Positions 1 to 5,827 of a DNA stretch of 16,944 bases are shown here, piece after piece. The translations under genes were made by a program, and so were the position numbers. The notes below the pieces were generated by a model, which saw nothing but the letters and a program-made list of their open reading frames with translations, was not told the DNA's origin and ran no database searches. Position 1 is the first letter of the stretch; each line of letters begins with the position of its first letter. The stretch lies in assembly GCA_016293645.1 (NCBI GenBank), contig JAEDDW010000038.1:1-16944 (forward strand), read 5' to 3'. Source of the stretch: Treponema sp. (GTDB taxonomy: Bacteria > Spirochaetota > Spirochaetia > Treponematales > Treponemataceae).

Positions 1-145
1 CGACGATGCTCAGGGATCCTCAATACACCTGGTAGGATCGGTGAGCGCAGTCGAAGTAGCCTGTGCATTGCCTTGCGATGATGGACCCTTCGACGATGCT
101 CAGGGATCCTCAATACACCTGGTAGGATCGGTGAGCGCAGTCGAA
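1..145. repeat. Two direct copies of a 55-bp REP-like palindromic repeat
   Basis: A 55-base sequence at 1-55 recurs without change at 91-145, separated by 35 bases of different sequence. Each copy is itself an imperfect inverted repeat. In the second copy the arms are about 89-110 and 124-145: TTCGAC pairs with GTCGAA, GCTCA with TGAGC and GATCCT with AGGATC, around a 13-base loop (17 of 22 positions match). Shorter relatives of the arm occur at 7617-7862. The motif resembles dispersed palindromes seen in many bacterial genomes. No transposase is present here, so any mobility would be in trans. The first copy is cut by the window edge. Confidence 0.85.
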
Positions 146-167
146 CCGTCATGCCATTGCATTAGCT

Positions 168-207
168 AAAAAACAAAAGGCAGTGGTAGAATGATACCGC
201 TGCCTTT
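168..207 (-). terminator. Rho-independent terminator of the Nif11-like gene
   Basis: Read on the minus strand, AGGCAGCGGTA is followed by a short loop and TACCACTGCCT (one C/A mismatch), then a T-rich tail (TTTTGTTTTTT). It lies about 40 bases after the stop codon of the small minus-strand gene and before the repeats, so it marks the end of that transcript. Confidence 0.8.
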
Positions 208-247
208 GTGCTTTCTGGACGGTGTATGGAGTTCCGTCTGTAAAAAA

Positions 248-400
248 CTATTGCAGACCTGCGATCAAGTCTGCTTCACTGGCATCAACACCTTTCGATT
301 TTGCCCAGTCGACAAGCTGACCGTTATCTACTGCGTTTTCGAATTCCGCAGCGAGATTTGCATCAGCGAGAATAGCTTTCTTGAGTTCATCTATAGTCAT
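248..400 (-). CDS. Nif11-like small peptide, 50 aa
   Basis: A short ORF with convincing signals: an AGAGGTGA Shine-Dalgarno sequence just before ATG at 400, a consensus -10 box upstream and a terminator downstream. The product begins MTIDELKKAILADANLAAEF, continues with a VDNGQLVDWAKSKGV segment and ends in AGLQ. Two amphipathic helices with acidic spacers and the LxxFxxA(x)n(I/V)xxWAKxxGxD pattern resemble the Nif11 domain, which is known from nitrogen-fixation-associated small proteins and from leader peptides of ribosomally made modified peptides. Here the protein stops at the end of the domain: there is no Gly-Gly or Gly-Ala cleavage motif, no core peptide and no modification enzyme nearby. 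It is therefore either a stand-alone Nif11-like protein or a leader-only remnant. That the gene is real is fairly secure; the family assignment is moderate and its role is unknown. Confidence 0.72.
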   Translation of the reverse strand: MTIDELKKAILADANLAAEFENAVDNGQLVDWAKSKGVDASEADLIAGLQ

Positions 401-430
401 GGCTCACCTCTACCTTCATTGTTAACTTAC

Positions 431-459
431 ATTATATATTCATAAAAGAAAAAAATAAA
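431..459 (-). promoter_or_regulatory. Promoter of the Nif11-like gene
   Basis: On the minus strand a perfect TATAAT (436-431) is preceded after 17 bases by a weak -35 (TTTATT, 459-454). Transcription would start near 424, leaving about a 24-base leader that contains the Shine-Dalgarno sequence. The -35 is poor, so this call rests on the -10 and its position. Confidence 0.45.
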
Positions 460-466
460 CCTCAAA

Positions 467-495
467 TTGCAATTTTAATTCATAAGGGCTATATT
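467..495 (+). promoter_or_regulatory. Sigma-70-type promoter abutting the helicase start codon
   Basis: TTGCAA (467-472) and TATATT (490-495) are separated by exactly 17 bases. The expected transcription start, about 7 bases after the -10, coincides with the ATG at 502. No Shine-Dalgarno sequence can fit between, so a leaderless mRNA is predicted. Confidence 0.6.
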
Positions 496-501
496 TTACT
501 C

Positions 502-2721
502 ATGGAGTTACAGGAATTTCTTTCAGTATTGAATCCGGAACAGAAGGAAGCTGTTGTTCACGAAGGTTCTCCGCTTCTCATTCTTGCCGGGGCAGGTTCC
601 GGTAAAACCCGTGTAATCACGACAAAAATAGCCTGGCTCATTTCTCAGCAGAATTACAACCCCTCTTCAATCCTCGCGGTCACATTCACAAAAAAAGCCG
701 CCAACGAGATGAAGGAACGCGCAGTTGCCCTTGAACCTCGTTCCGCCTATTCCCAGATCAGGACATTCCATTCCTTTGGCGCATATTTTCTCCGTATGTA
801 CGCAGCTGATGCGGGTATTGGGCTTGAAAGCAATTTTACGGTTTATGATGATGACGACATGGTGACACTCATCACGAAAGCAATGCCGGCTCTCACTAAA
901 AAAGATGCGGGTCACTATGCCCATCTCATTTCCCTTGCCAAGGATTACTGTCTCAAACCTGACAGCCTTGAACTTGGTACAATAGATGATGATCCTCATT
1001 TTCCTGAAGTTTACGATGCATATGAAAAGCGCCTCCGTTCAACCGGTAATGTAGATTTTGGCGATCTCATCATGCTGCCTTACCTGATACTCAAGAACAA
1101 CGATCTTATCCGGACAAGCATTCATCACCGCTACAAAGTAATAATGGTCGATGAATACCAGGACTCCAATGTCGCCCAGTTCAAACTGCTGCAGGAACTT
1201 TCAGGCTACGGAACTGAATCAGACCAGAAAGCCTATGTCTGTGTCGTTGGTGATGACGACCAGTCCATCTATAGATTCCGTGGTGCGGAAGTCCAGAACA
1301 TCCTGAATTTCAAGGATCATTTTGCCGGAACAAAAATAGTGCGTCTTGAGACAAACTACCGTTCAACAAGTGAGATCCTTGATTGTGCTGCAAGCGTCGT
1401 GAAAAACAACGAAGGCCGCCTCGGAAAGGAACTTGTCGCCGCCCGTGGAAAAGGTAAGAAGCCGGCCCTTGTCTTTCTGCCCACCCAGGACGACGAAACT
1501 GAATTCTGCTACAGCCTCATCGAGCAGTCCCACGAGGCCGGAGTCCCATACAGCGACTGGGCCATTCTTTACAGGACCAACGCACAGTCTCTTGGATTTG
1601 AAACCGAATTCCTGCATCGCAAGGTTCCATACCAGGTTGTAGGTTCCCTGAAATTCTACGAACGCGAGGAAGTGAAGGACAGCATCGCATGGCTTTCCTT
1701 TGTGCTTAATCCGCGTGATGAAATCTCTTTCCGCCGCATAGTGAACAAGCCTGTGCGTGGTATCGGAAACAAAACCCAGGATACCATAGTCGACGCAGGC
1801 CAGGGCCGATCCCTTGTTGACGCGATTGCCGATGTAAAACTCTCAAAAAAAGCAAAGGAAGGCACGGACGGCTTTGTTGCTCTAGTCAAGAAATTCGATT
1901 CCATGCTGCCTGATGTTCCGGTTTCTTCCGAGGCACAGACTCTTGCAGAACAGGCCATCAGCCAGGAAAAAGAAGAAAAGCAGAATCTTGAACGCAAGCT
2001 TTCGGAATTCGTGCAGGCCGTGGTGACTGAAAGCGGTCTTGAGGAATTCCACAAGGAACAGGATGAAGTTACCGGAAGCCAGAAGGTTGCCAACCTTGAG
2101 GAACTTGTGAACAGCGCTGTTCTGTATCCATGCACAAAACAGGGACTTATGGATTTCCTTGACCACATAAACCTTGACCGTACTCTTGATGCGGCGGAAG
2201 AGGAAGAAGGGGAATCCGACAGAGTTACCTTGATAACCCTGCACAATACAAAGGGTCTTGAATTCCCACGCGTGATCATAACCGGTCTTGAGTCCGGTAT
2301 TTTTCCGAGAGACGGGAAAAGCGAGGATGAGCTTGAAGAGGAACGCCGCCTTTTCTATGTCGGAATCACACGTGCCAAAGATGAACTGTATTTCACCAAC
2401 TGTGGAATCCGCCGGCTTTATGGAAAAACAAATCCAATGTCTCCAAGTCCTTTCCTTGGTGAACTTGGTGAAAACAACGTGAGGATTCTTGGCCAGAAGC
2501 CTGCCAGTTTTTCCAGCGGAAATGCAGCAGCAAAAGATCCCCTTGCCGAAAAATACTGCCGTGGTGCCGGTGTCTATCACGATGACTGGGGGTATGGCGT
2601 AATCGTGAAAACTGCGAGAAGCGATGAAGGGGAATATGTCGTCACTGTCAGTTTTGAGACAGGCGGAATAAAAAAGTTCCTTCCGAAATACCAGCAGAAA
2701 TCACTGCTTGTTGTTGAGTGA
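502..2721 (+). CDS. pcrA: UvrD/PcrA/Rep-family ATP-dependent 3'-5' DNA helicase
   Basis: A superfamily 1A helicase of 739 residues, the normal size for the family. Visible motifs in order: Q motif LNPEQKEAV (10-18), Walker A AGAGSGKT with Lys35, DExx box VDEYQD (216-221), motif III VVGDDDQSIYRFRGA, motif IV ETNYRS, motif V VTLITLHNTKGLEF and motif VI EERRLFYVGITRAK with its arginine finger. The last ~50 residues (HDDWGYGVIV..., TGGIKKFLPKY) match the Tudor-like C-terminal domain of PcrA/UvrD, which contacts RNA polymerase in studied homologues. It is expected to unwind DNA in excision and mismatch repair and to remove obstacles from forks. The symbol is given at family level, since PcrA, UvrD and Rep are hard to separate by eye. 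The start has no Shine-Dalgarno sequence but a -10 box 6 bases upstream. The gene converges with the minus-strand gene after a 7-base gap. Confidence 0.95.
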   Translation: MELQEFLSVLNPEQKEAVVHEGSPLLILAGAGSGKTRVITTKIAWLISQQNYNPSSILAVTFTKKAANEMKERAVALEPRSAYSQIRTFHSFGAYFLRMYAADAGIGLESNFTVYDDDDMVTLITKAMPALTKKDAGHYAHLISLAKDYCLKPDSLELGTIDDDPHFPEVYDAYEKRLRSTGNVDFGDLIMLPYLILKNNDLIRTSIHHRYKVIMVDEYQDSNVAQFKLLQELSGYGTESDQKAYVCVVGDDDQSIYRFRGAEVQNILNFKDHFAGTKIVRLETNYRSTSEILDCAASVVKNNEGRLGKELVAARGKGKKPALVFLPTQDDETEFCYSLIEQSHEAGVPYSDWAILYRTNAQSLGFETEFLHRKVPYQVVGSLKFYEREEVKDSIAWLSFVLNPRDEISFRRIVNKPVRGIGNKTQDTIVDAGQGRSLVDAIADVKLSKKAKEGTDGFVALVKKFDSMLPDVPVSSEAQTLAEQAISQEKEEKQNLERKLSEFVQAVVTESGLEEFHKEQDEVTGSQKVANLEELVNSAVLYPCTKQGLMDFLDHINLDRTLDAAEEEEGESDRVTLITLHNTKGLEFPRVIITGLESGIFPRDGKSEDELEEERRLFYVGITRAKDELYFTNCGIRRLYGKTNPMSPSPFLGELGENNVRILGQKPASFSSGNAAAKDPLAEKYCRGAGVYHDDWGYGVIVKTARSDEGEYVVTVSFETGGIKKFLPKYQQKSLLVVE

Positions 2722-2728
2722 TTGATCT

Positions 2729-3103
2729 CTAGTTTGATATGGCATCCAGGGATTCCTTTTCTTCCTCTCCCTCGATGTAGATTATTATTCCGTTTGGAAG
2801 ACATGCGGCCCACTGGTTTGGTCTGCTTATTTTCCCGGATTCGACGCAGATCCTGTTCTCACAGTCGCTGTGCTCAAACCAGGCTTCTTCGTTTTCTATG
2901 ATGATTATTGATTTTCCGCAAGGACCTGAAAACTCAAGCCGCATGTTTTTTTCCATTGAGTATGCGTATCTTTCTCCCTGTGTCTGTACCATGAGAATTC
3001 TGGAGCCGGATTTCTTTGTGAAAACCTTCATGGCGGCAAAGCCTATGACCGCAAGAAAAATGAGGAGAATGAAATAATCAAGTAGTCTCATTTTGAATTT
3101 CAT
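2729..3103 (-). CDS. NusG domain II-containing membrane-anchored protein
   Basis: A 124-residue protein. A hydrophobic helix at about residues 9-27 (DYFILLIFLAVIGFAAM) serves as signal anchor or uncleaved signal. The rest is a compact beta-rich domain: GPCGKSIIIIENEEAWF, then SDCENRICVESGKISRP and CLPNGIIIYIEG. The spaced Cys pattern with 'GKI..P....CLP' matches the stand-alone NusG domain II family (Pfam NusG_II), found in Firmicutes and spirochaetes as exported or membrane-attached proteins. This family lacks the NGN domain of true NusG, so a role in transcription elongation should not be assumed; its function is not established. The start is uncertain: ATG at 3103 or an in-frame ATG four codons later. 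No clear Shine-Dalgarno sequence is present, but TGCTAGAAT on the minus strand (3131-3124) looks like an extended -10 about 20 bases upstream. Confidence 0.85.
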   Translation of the reverse strand: MKFKMRLLDYFILLIFLAVIGFAAMKVFTKKSGSRILMVQTQGERYAYSMEKNMRLEFSGPCGKSIIIIENEEAWFEHSDCENRICVESGKISRPNQWAACLPNGIIIYIEGEEEKESLDAISN

Positions 3104-3123
3104 TGGAACGCTCGATGTCCGTC

Positions 3124-3131
3124 ATTCTAGC
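3124..3131 (-). promoter_or_regulatory. Extended -10 element for the NusG domain II gene
   Basis: The minus strand reads TGCTAGAAT just upstream of the gene, fitting the TGnTAnnnT extended -10 pattern. No convincing -35 is visible. The predicted leader is roughly 13 bases. Confidence 0.35.
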
Positions 3132-3163
3132 AAAATTAGTGATTTTTCACTACAATGTTTTTC

Positions 3164-3979
3164 ATGAACGAAATCGATTTTTTGGCTGACGAGATTTACA
3201 GAAGATACGGAAACATAAAGAGGGCAAGGGGACCTTTCCTTTACACTGAAAAGAGAGTCAGGCTTACGGACCTCTATCAGGAAGGTGGACGTGCTATCCT
3301 TGGATGGGGTGGCGGAAGTGCCTTTACGATGCTCAAGAATGCCCTTGACCGTGGAGCCACCGGCAGCTACAGAACCGATTTTTCATACCGTCTTGAAAAG
3401 GCCGTCAATGATCTTTTCGTCGGCGATCACCGCAAGATTTTTGTTTTTCCATCAAAGATGGATGCAGTTGCGGCAGCCGTTGCCGTAAGCCAGGATCACA
3501 CCTGTGTCTATCATCCATGGCATCAGACGGAAGTTGATTTTTCGTTGATGGAATGCATCATCCTTGAGCCTGCCTTGCCATGGAGTTCCAGCATATTCAT
3601 TCTAGCCGTAAGGGAAAACGAGGCAAACATGGCAAAAATGCATGAAAATGGAAAAAAGACAATCCGCCTTGCATCTCCAATGGAAGCTGCTGTAACCCGT
3701 TCCATCTACAATCTGATCGCAGCCCTCCAGACAAGATCGGAAAAGGACTGGTTCATCTATGACAATTCCATAAACCGATACTGGGAGCGCAAGGGGCCTT
3801 ATCTTTTCCCTAAAATTCCGATGGATTCCTACAGGGATTTTGTCCTTCACTGCCTTGACCTTGGCATCGTGATCAGTCCTGTGTATGAAATTCCAAGCAT
3901 CGTTCCTTTCGGGGCAGACCGCGGAATTTTTGCTGCCCTTAAGAAAAATCCATTTACATCCGAAAATCAGGTAAAGTGA
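3164..3979 (+). CDS. Degenerate class III aminotransferase-like protein
   Basis: A 271-residue protein beginning MNEIDFLADEIYRRYGN. Its N-terminal third (KRARGPFLYTEKRVRLTDLYQEGG, then GWGGGSAFTMLKNAL) resembles the start of class III PLP aminotransferases such as HemL or ArgD, where 'RG.G.YLYD..G..YLDL' precedes the cofactor domain. However, the protein is far shorter than the usual 400-450 residues, and I cannot find the active-site lysine context or a convincing 'DE' PLP motif. It is therefore probably a non-catalytic or repurposed relative. ATG at 3164 is preferred: TACAAT at 3151-3156 could be a -10, and the alternative ATG at 3155 overlaps it. Neither start has a Shine-Dalgarno sequence. 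It heads a small plus-strand cluster, and the stop lies 11 bases before the next start. The coding call is strong; the fold assignment is tentative and the function unknown. Confidence 0.8.
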   Translation: MNEIDFLADEIYRRYGNIKRARGPFLYTEKRVRLTDLYQEGGRAILGWGGGSAFTMLKNALDRGATGSYRTDFSYRLEKAVNDLFVGDHRKIFVFPSKMDAVAAAVAVSQDHTCVYHPWHQTEVDFSLMECIILEPALPWSSSIFILAVRENEANMAKMHENGKKTIRLASPMEAAVTRSIYNLIAALQTRSEKDWFIYDNSINRYWERKGPYLFPKIPMDSYRDFVLHCLDLGIVISPVYEIPSIVPFGADRGIFAALKKNPFTSENQVK

Positions 3980-3990
3980 CGGAGACGACA

Positions 3991-4293
3991 ATGCCCCATA
4001 GTGAACTTATCCTTTACATAGTAAAACTTATTCTCGGCGGAATGGCAGCTTTCAGCGCGATCCTTTTGTGGAACAGGACAGGTGAAAGTTCATGGATGTG
4101 CATCATCGCAGGCATGGTCATTTCCTACGCCGGAATTGTCTATAGTCTTCTTGTCGAAATGGGAATTCTTTCCGTTGATGTTCTCAGACTTGGAAGTCTG
4201 CCTTTGACTTCACTGATATTTGCCGTAGTTCCGCCTTTGTTTTTCATCCTTGGTTTCGGCATAATGATCGCCAATTCAAATTCAGGAAAATAA
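3991..4293 (+). CDS. Small three-helix membrane protein, unknown function
   Basis: A 100-residue protein beginning MPHSELILYIVKLILGG. Three hydrophobic segments are visible at about residues 6-26, 35-56 and 72-95, with a short charged loop (WNRTGESSW) after the first. The ATG at 3991 was chosen because GGAGA lies 6 bases upstream. An in-frame GTG at 3976 would overlap the previous stop codon and has no ribosome-binding site. It is translated immediately after the aminotransferase-like gene, so the two are probably cotranscribed. I do not recognise a family. The composition and context suggest a clade-restricted inner-membrane protein. Confidence 0.75.
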   Translation: MPHSELILYIVKLILGGMAAFSAILLWNRTGESSWMCIIAGMVISYAGIVYSLLVEMGILSVDVLRLGSLPLTSLIFAVVPPLFFILGFGIMIANSNSGK

Positions 4294-4297
4294 TCAC

Positions 4298-4325
4298 TTG
4301 TAATTTTTCATTAATGCGTTAGAAT
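4298..4325 (+). promoter_or_regulatory. Candidate promoter for the following membrane-protein gene
   Basis: TTGTAA (4298-4303) and TAGAAT (4320-4325) are 16 bases apart, placing the start of transcription near 4332. The GGAGG ribosome-binding site at 4341 falls inside the resulting short leader. Confidence 0.42.
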
Positions 4326-4352
4326 TTTCTCATACATTACGGAGGTAACGTT

Positions 4353-4763
4353 ATGGGAAAAAATGATGCTAAGAATGCAATCGCATCTCTTGTACTTATG
4401 CTTGCAGTTGGATGTATGCTTGCAATAAGCGGAATCTACGCTCTGCAGGGAAAGTCTGCCGGTGATCTTGCCGTAAGGGGACTCAGATCGATTTTTGACG
4501 GAAACGCAGAAAGTGTTGTCATCGCCGTTTTTGGAGCTGTTGAGCTCCTTGCAGGTGTTTTCATCGTGCTCAGATGTTTCATCGGTGACAGAATGGGATC
4601 CTTTGGAAACATCATCTCGCTGATAGTAGTCATTGTCTGGGTTGTGGTCATCGTCCTTGCCGACATTGTCAACGGAATCGGAAAACCGAATCTCCTTGCA
4701 TGGCTTCTTCAGTTCTCAAAGGATCTGATCATCTTCGGTGCGATCTGGCTCTGCTGCAGATAA
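4353..4763 (+). CDS. Small four-helix membrane protein, unknown function
   Basis: A 136-residue hydrophobic protein with a strong GGAGGT Shine-Dalgarno sequence 6 bases before ATG. Predicted membrane segments lie at about residues 11-30, 57-75, 86-105 and 116-135. A polar loop (GKSAGDLAVRGLRSIFDGN) follows the first helix. Helix 3 is extremely valine/isoleucine rich (IISLIVVIVWVVVIVL), and the C-terminus ends in Cys-Cys-Arg. I recognise no family. It follows the three-helix protein by 59 bases and probably has its own promoter. It converges with the PHP gene, only 6 bases separating the two stops, and no separate terminator hairpin is visible. Confidence 0.78.
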   Translation: MGKNDAKNAIASLVLMLAVGCMLAISGIYALQGKSAGDLAVRGLRSIFDGNAESVVIAVFGAVELLAGVFIVLRCFIGDRMGSFGNIISLIVVIVWVVVIVLADIVNGIGKPNLLAWLLQFSKDLIIFGAIWLCCR

Positions 4764-4769
4764 ATTTTT

Positions 4770-5648
4770 TTACAGACGGAACTCAAGATCTGCTCCCTTG
4801 TGGATTTTTTCAAGGGCAGGTTTGAGTTCCTCATACCAGAACTTGTCTTCTATCTTGCTTTTCCCGGCTGTATAGCCGATCTTTCTGTCCGCACGGACTT
4901 TTTCACCGTGAAAGTCGCTTCCGGCTGTTGCAGTCATTCCAAGTTTTCTTGCCAGTTCCTCAAGTCTGTAGGCTTCCGATACTCTGGTGCCAGGATGCCA
5001 CGCCTCAAGTCCTTCGACTCCATGCATCTGGATATCTATCATGGTGTCTTCCATTTTTCCCCAGGAAACATACATTGAAAGGGGATGTGCCTGTACGGGA
5101 ATTCCTCCGGAAGTCTTTATTGCCTTTACGGCATCTTCAAGATCAAGTCCGGTACGTTCCACGTAGCAAGGTCTTCCTTTTGCGAAATACTGGTCAAATG
5201 CCTGCTGACGCTGTCTTATGAATCCTTTCTCGATCATGAGTGAGGCAAAATGCGGACGGCCGATGGTTTTTGTTCCGGCTTTCTCAACAATCTCTTCATA
5301 GGTTATGGCTATTCCCTGCTCCTGGAGTTTCTGGGCCATCTTTATGTTTCTGTTGTCCCGTTCCTGCCTGAGAAAATCAATCGCGCCAAGCAGTTCCTTT
5401 GAGGGCGACTGGAGTCCAAGACCAAGCAGGTGGAATTCTCCCGTGGGCCACTGTATCGAAAGTTCTATCCCCGGAATGAATTCCATGGAAAGCTCCCGGG
5501 CTTTTTTCTGGGCCTCGATGATTCCGTCTATGCTGTCGTGGTCTGTGAGCGCTATGGCATTGATGTTTCTTGCGTGTGCGTATTCCATCAGCTGGGCCGG
5601 TGTATAAGTTCCGTCTGAGGCTGTAGAATGGGTGTGTAAATCTATCAT
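4770..5648 (-). CDS. PHP-domain phosphoesterase (RNase AM / TrpH-like)
   Basis: A 292-residue single-domain PHP protein. Metal-binding motifs are all present: DLHTHS (His5, His7) with Asp12, LTDHD (Asp36, His37), GIELS (Glu62), FHLLGLG (His73), then GRPHFA, QAHP and GSDFHGE toward the C-terminus. The length and motif order match the YciV/TrpH group. The E. coli member is RNase AM, a 5'-3' exonuclease that also removes the 3' phosphate from nucleoside 3',5'-bisphosphates (pAp). A cytoplasmic metal-dependent phosphoesterase in RNA maturation or nucleotide turnover is therefore likely; the exact substrate is inferred. AAAGG lies 6 bases before ATG. The gene is divergent from the cNMP-domain regulator, and the gap carries inverted repeats. 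Confidence 0.9.
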   Translation of the reverse strand: MIDLHTHSTASDGTYTPAQLMEYAHARNINAIALTDHDSIDGIIEAQKKARELSMEFIPGIELSIQWPTGEFHLLGLGLQSPSKELLGAIDFLRQERDNRNIKMAQKLQEQGIAITYEEIVEKAGTKTIGRPHFASLMIEKGFIRQRQQAFDQYFAKGRPCYVERTGLDLEDAVKAIKTSGGIPVQAHPLSMYVSWGKMEDTMIDIQMHGVEGLEAWHPGTRVSEAYRLEELARKLGMTATAGSDFHGEKVRADRKIGYTAGKSKIEDKFWYEELKPALEKIHKGADLEFRL

Positions 5649-5674
5649 TTTTTACCTTTTTTTCTATCTTGATA

Positions 5675-5741
5675 GGGGAAAAACAAGAAATTTCCCCGAA
5701 AACTGGATTTTTTCTTAAATCCGCTAAAAAATCTGGATTTT
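5675..5741. promoter_or_regulatory. Divergent intergenic region with inverted and direct repeats
   Basis: Between the PHP gene and the cNMP-domain regulator gene are GGGGAAA (5675-5681) with TTTCCCC (5691-5697), a perfect 7-bp inverted repeat with a 9-base spacer. Next come GGATTT (5705-5710) with AAATCC (5717-5722), and CTGGATTTT repeated at 5703-5711 and 5733-5741. The first pair would fall in the 5' leader of the PHP mRNA. None matches the classical CRP box (TGTGA-N6-TCACA). An operator or leader-hairpin role is inference only. Confidence 0.35.
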
Positions 5742-5827
5742 CCTCAATATTGTAGCATAATTTGCTTTCTTATGATAGAATTATAAGACCGTATATTGGA
5801 TTTTATAACCAAGGGGAATTGAGTAAC

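Noticed and set aside
1..145. CRISPR-like repeat-spacer unit
   Set aside because: There are only two 55-base copies, the repeat is an internal palindrome shared with unrelated sites in the window, and no cas genes are present.
191..445. Plus-strand 84-codon ORF
   Set aside because: It is antisense to the Nif11-like gene and starts inside that gene's terminator. It has no ribosome-binding site, and the minus-strand frame has all the expected signals.
1656..2580. Long minus-strand ORFs within the helicase gene
   Set aside because: They are serine- or phenylalanine-rich mirror frames of a clearly conserved helicase and show no domain or ribosome-binding site.
3976..3990. GTG start for the three-helix membrane protein
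   Set aside because: It overlaps the preceding stop and lacks a ribosome-binding site, while ATG at 3991 has GGAGA at good spacing.
5762..5827. TTG-initiated N-terminal extension of the cNMP-domain protein
   Set aside because: It has no ribosome-binding site, the sequence is promoter-like and AT-rich, and the ATG at 5828 gives the normal start of a cNMP-binding fold.
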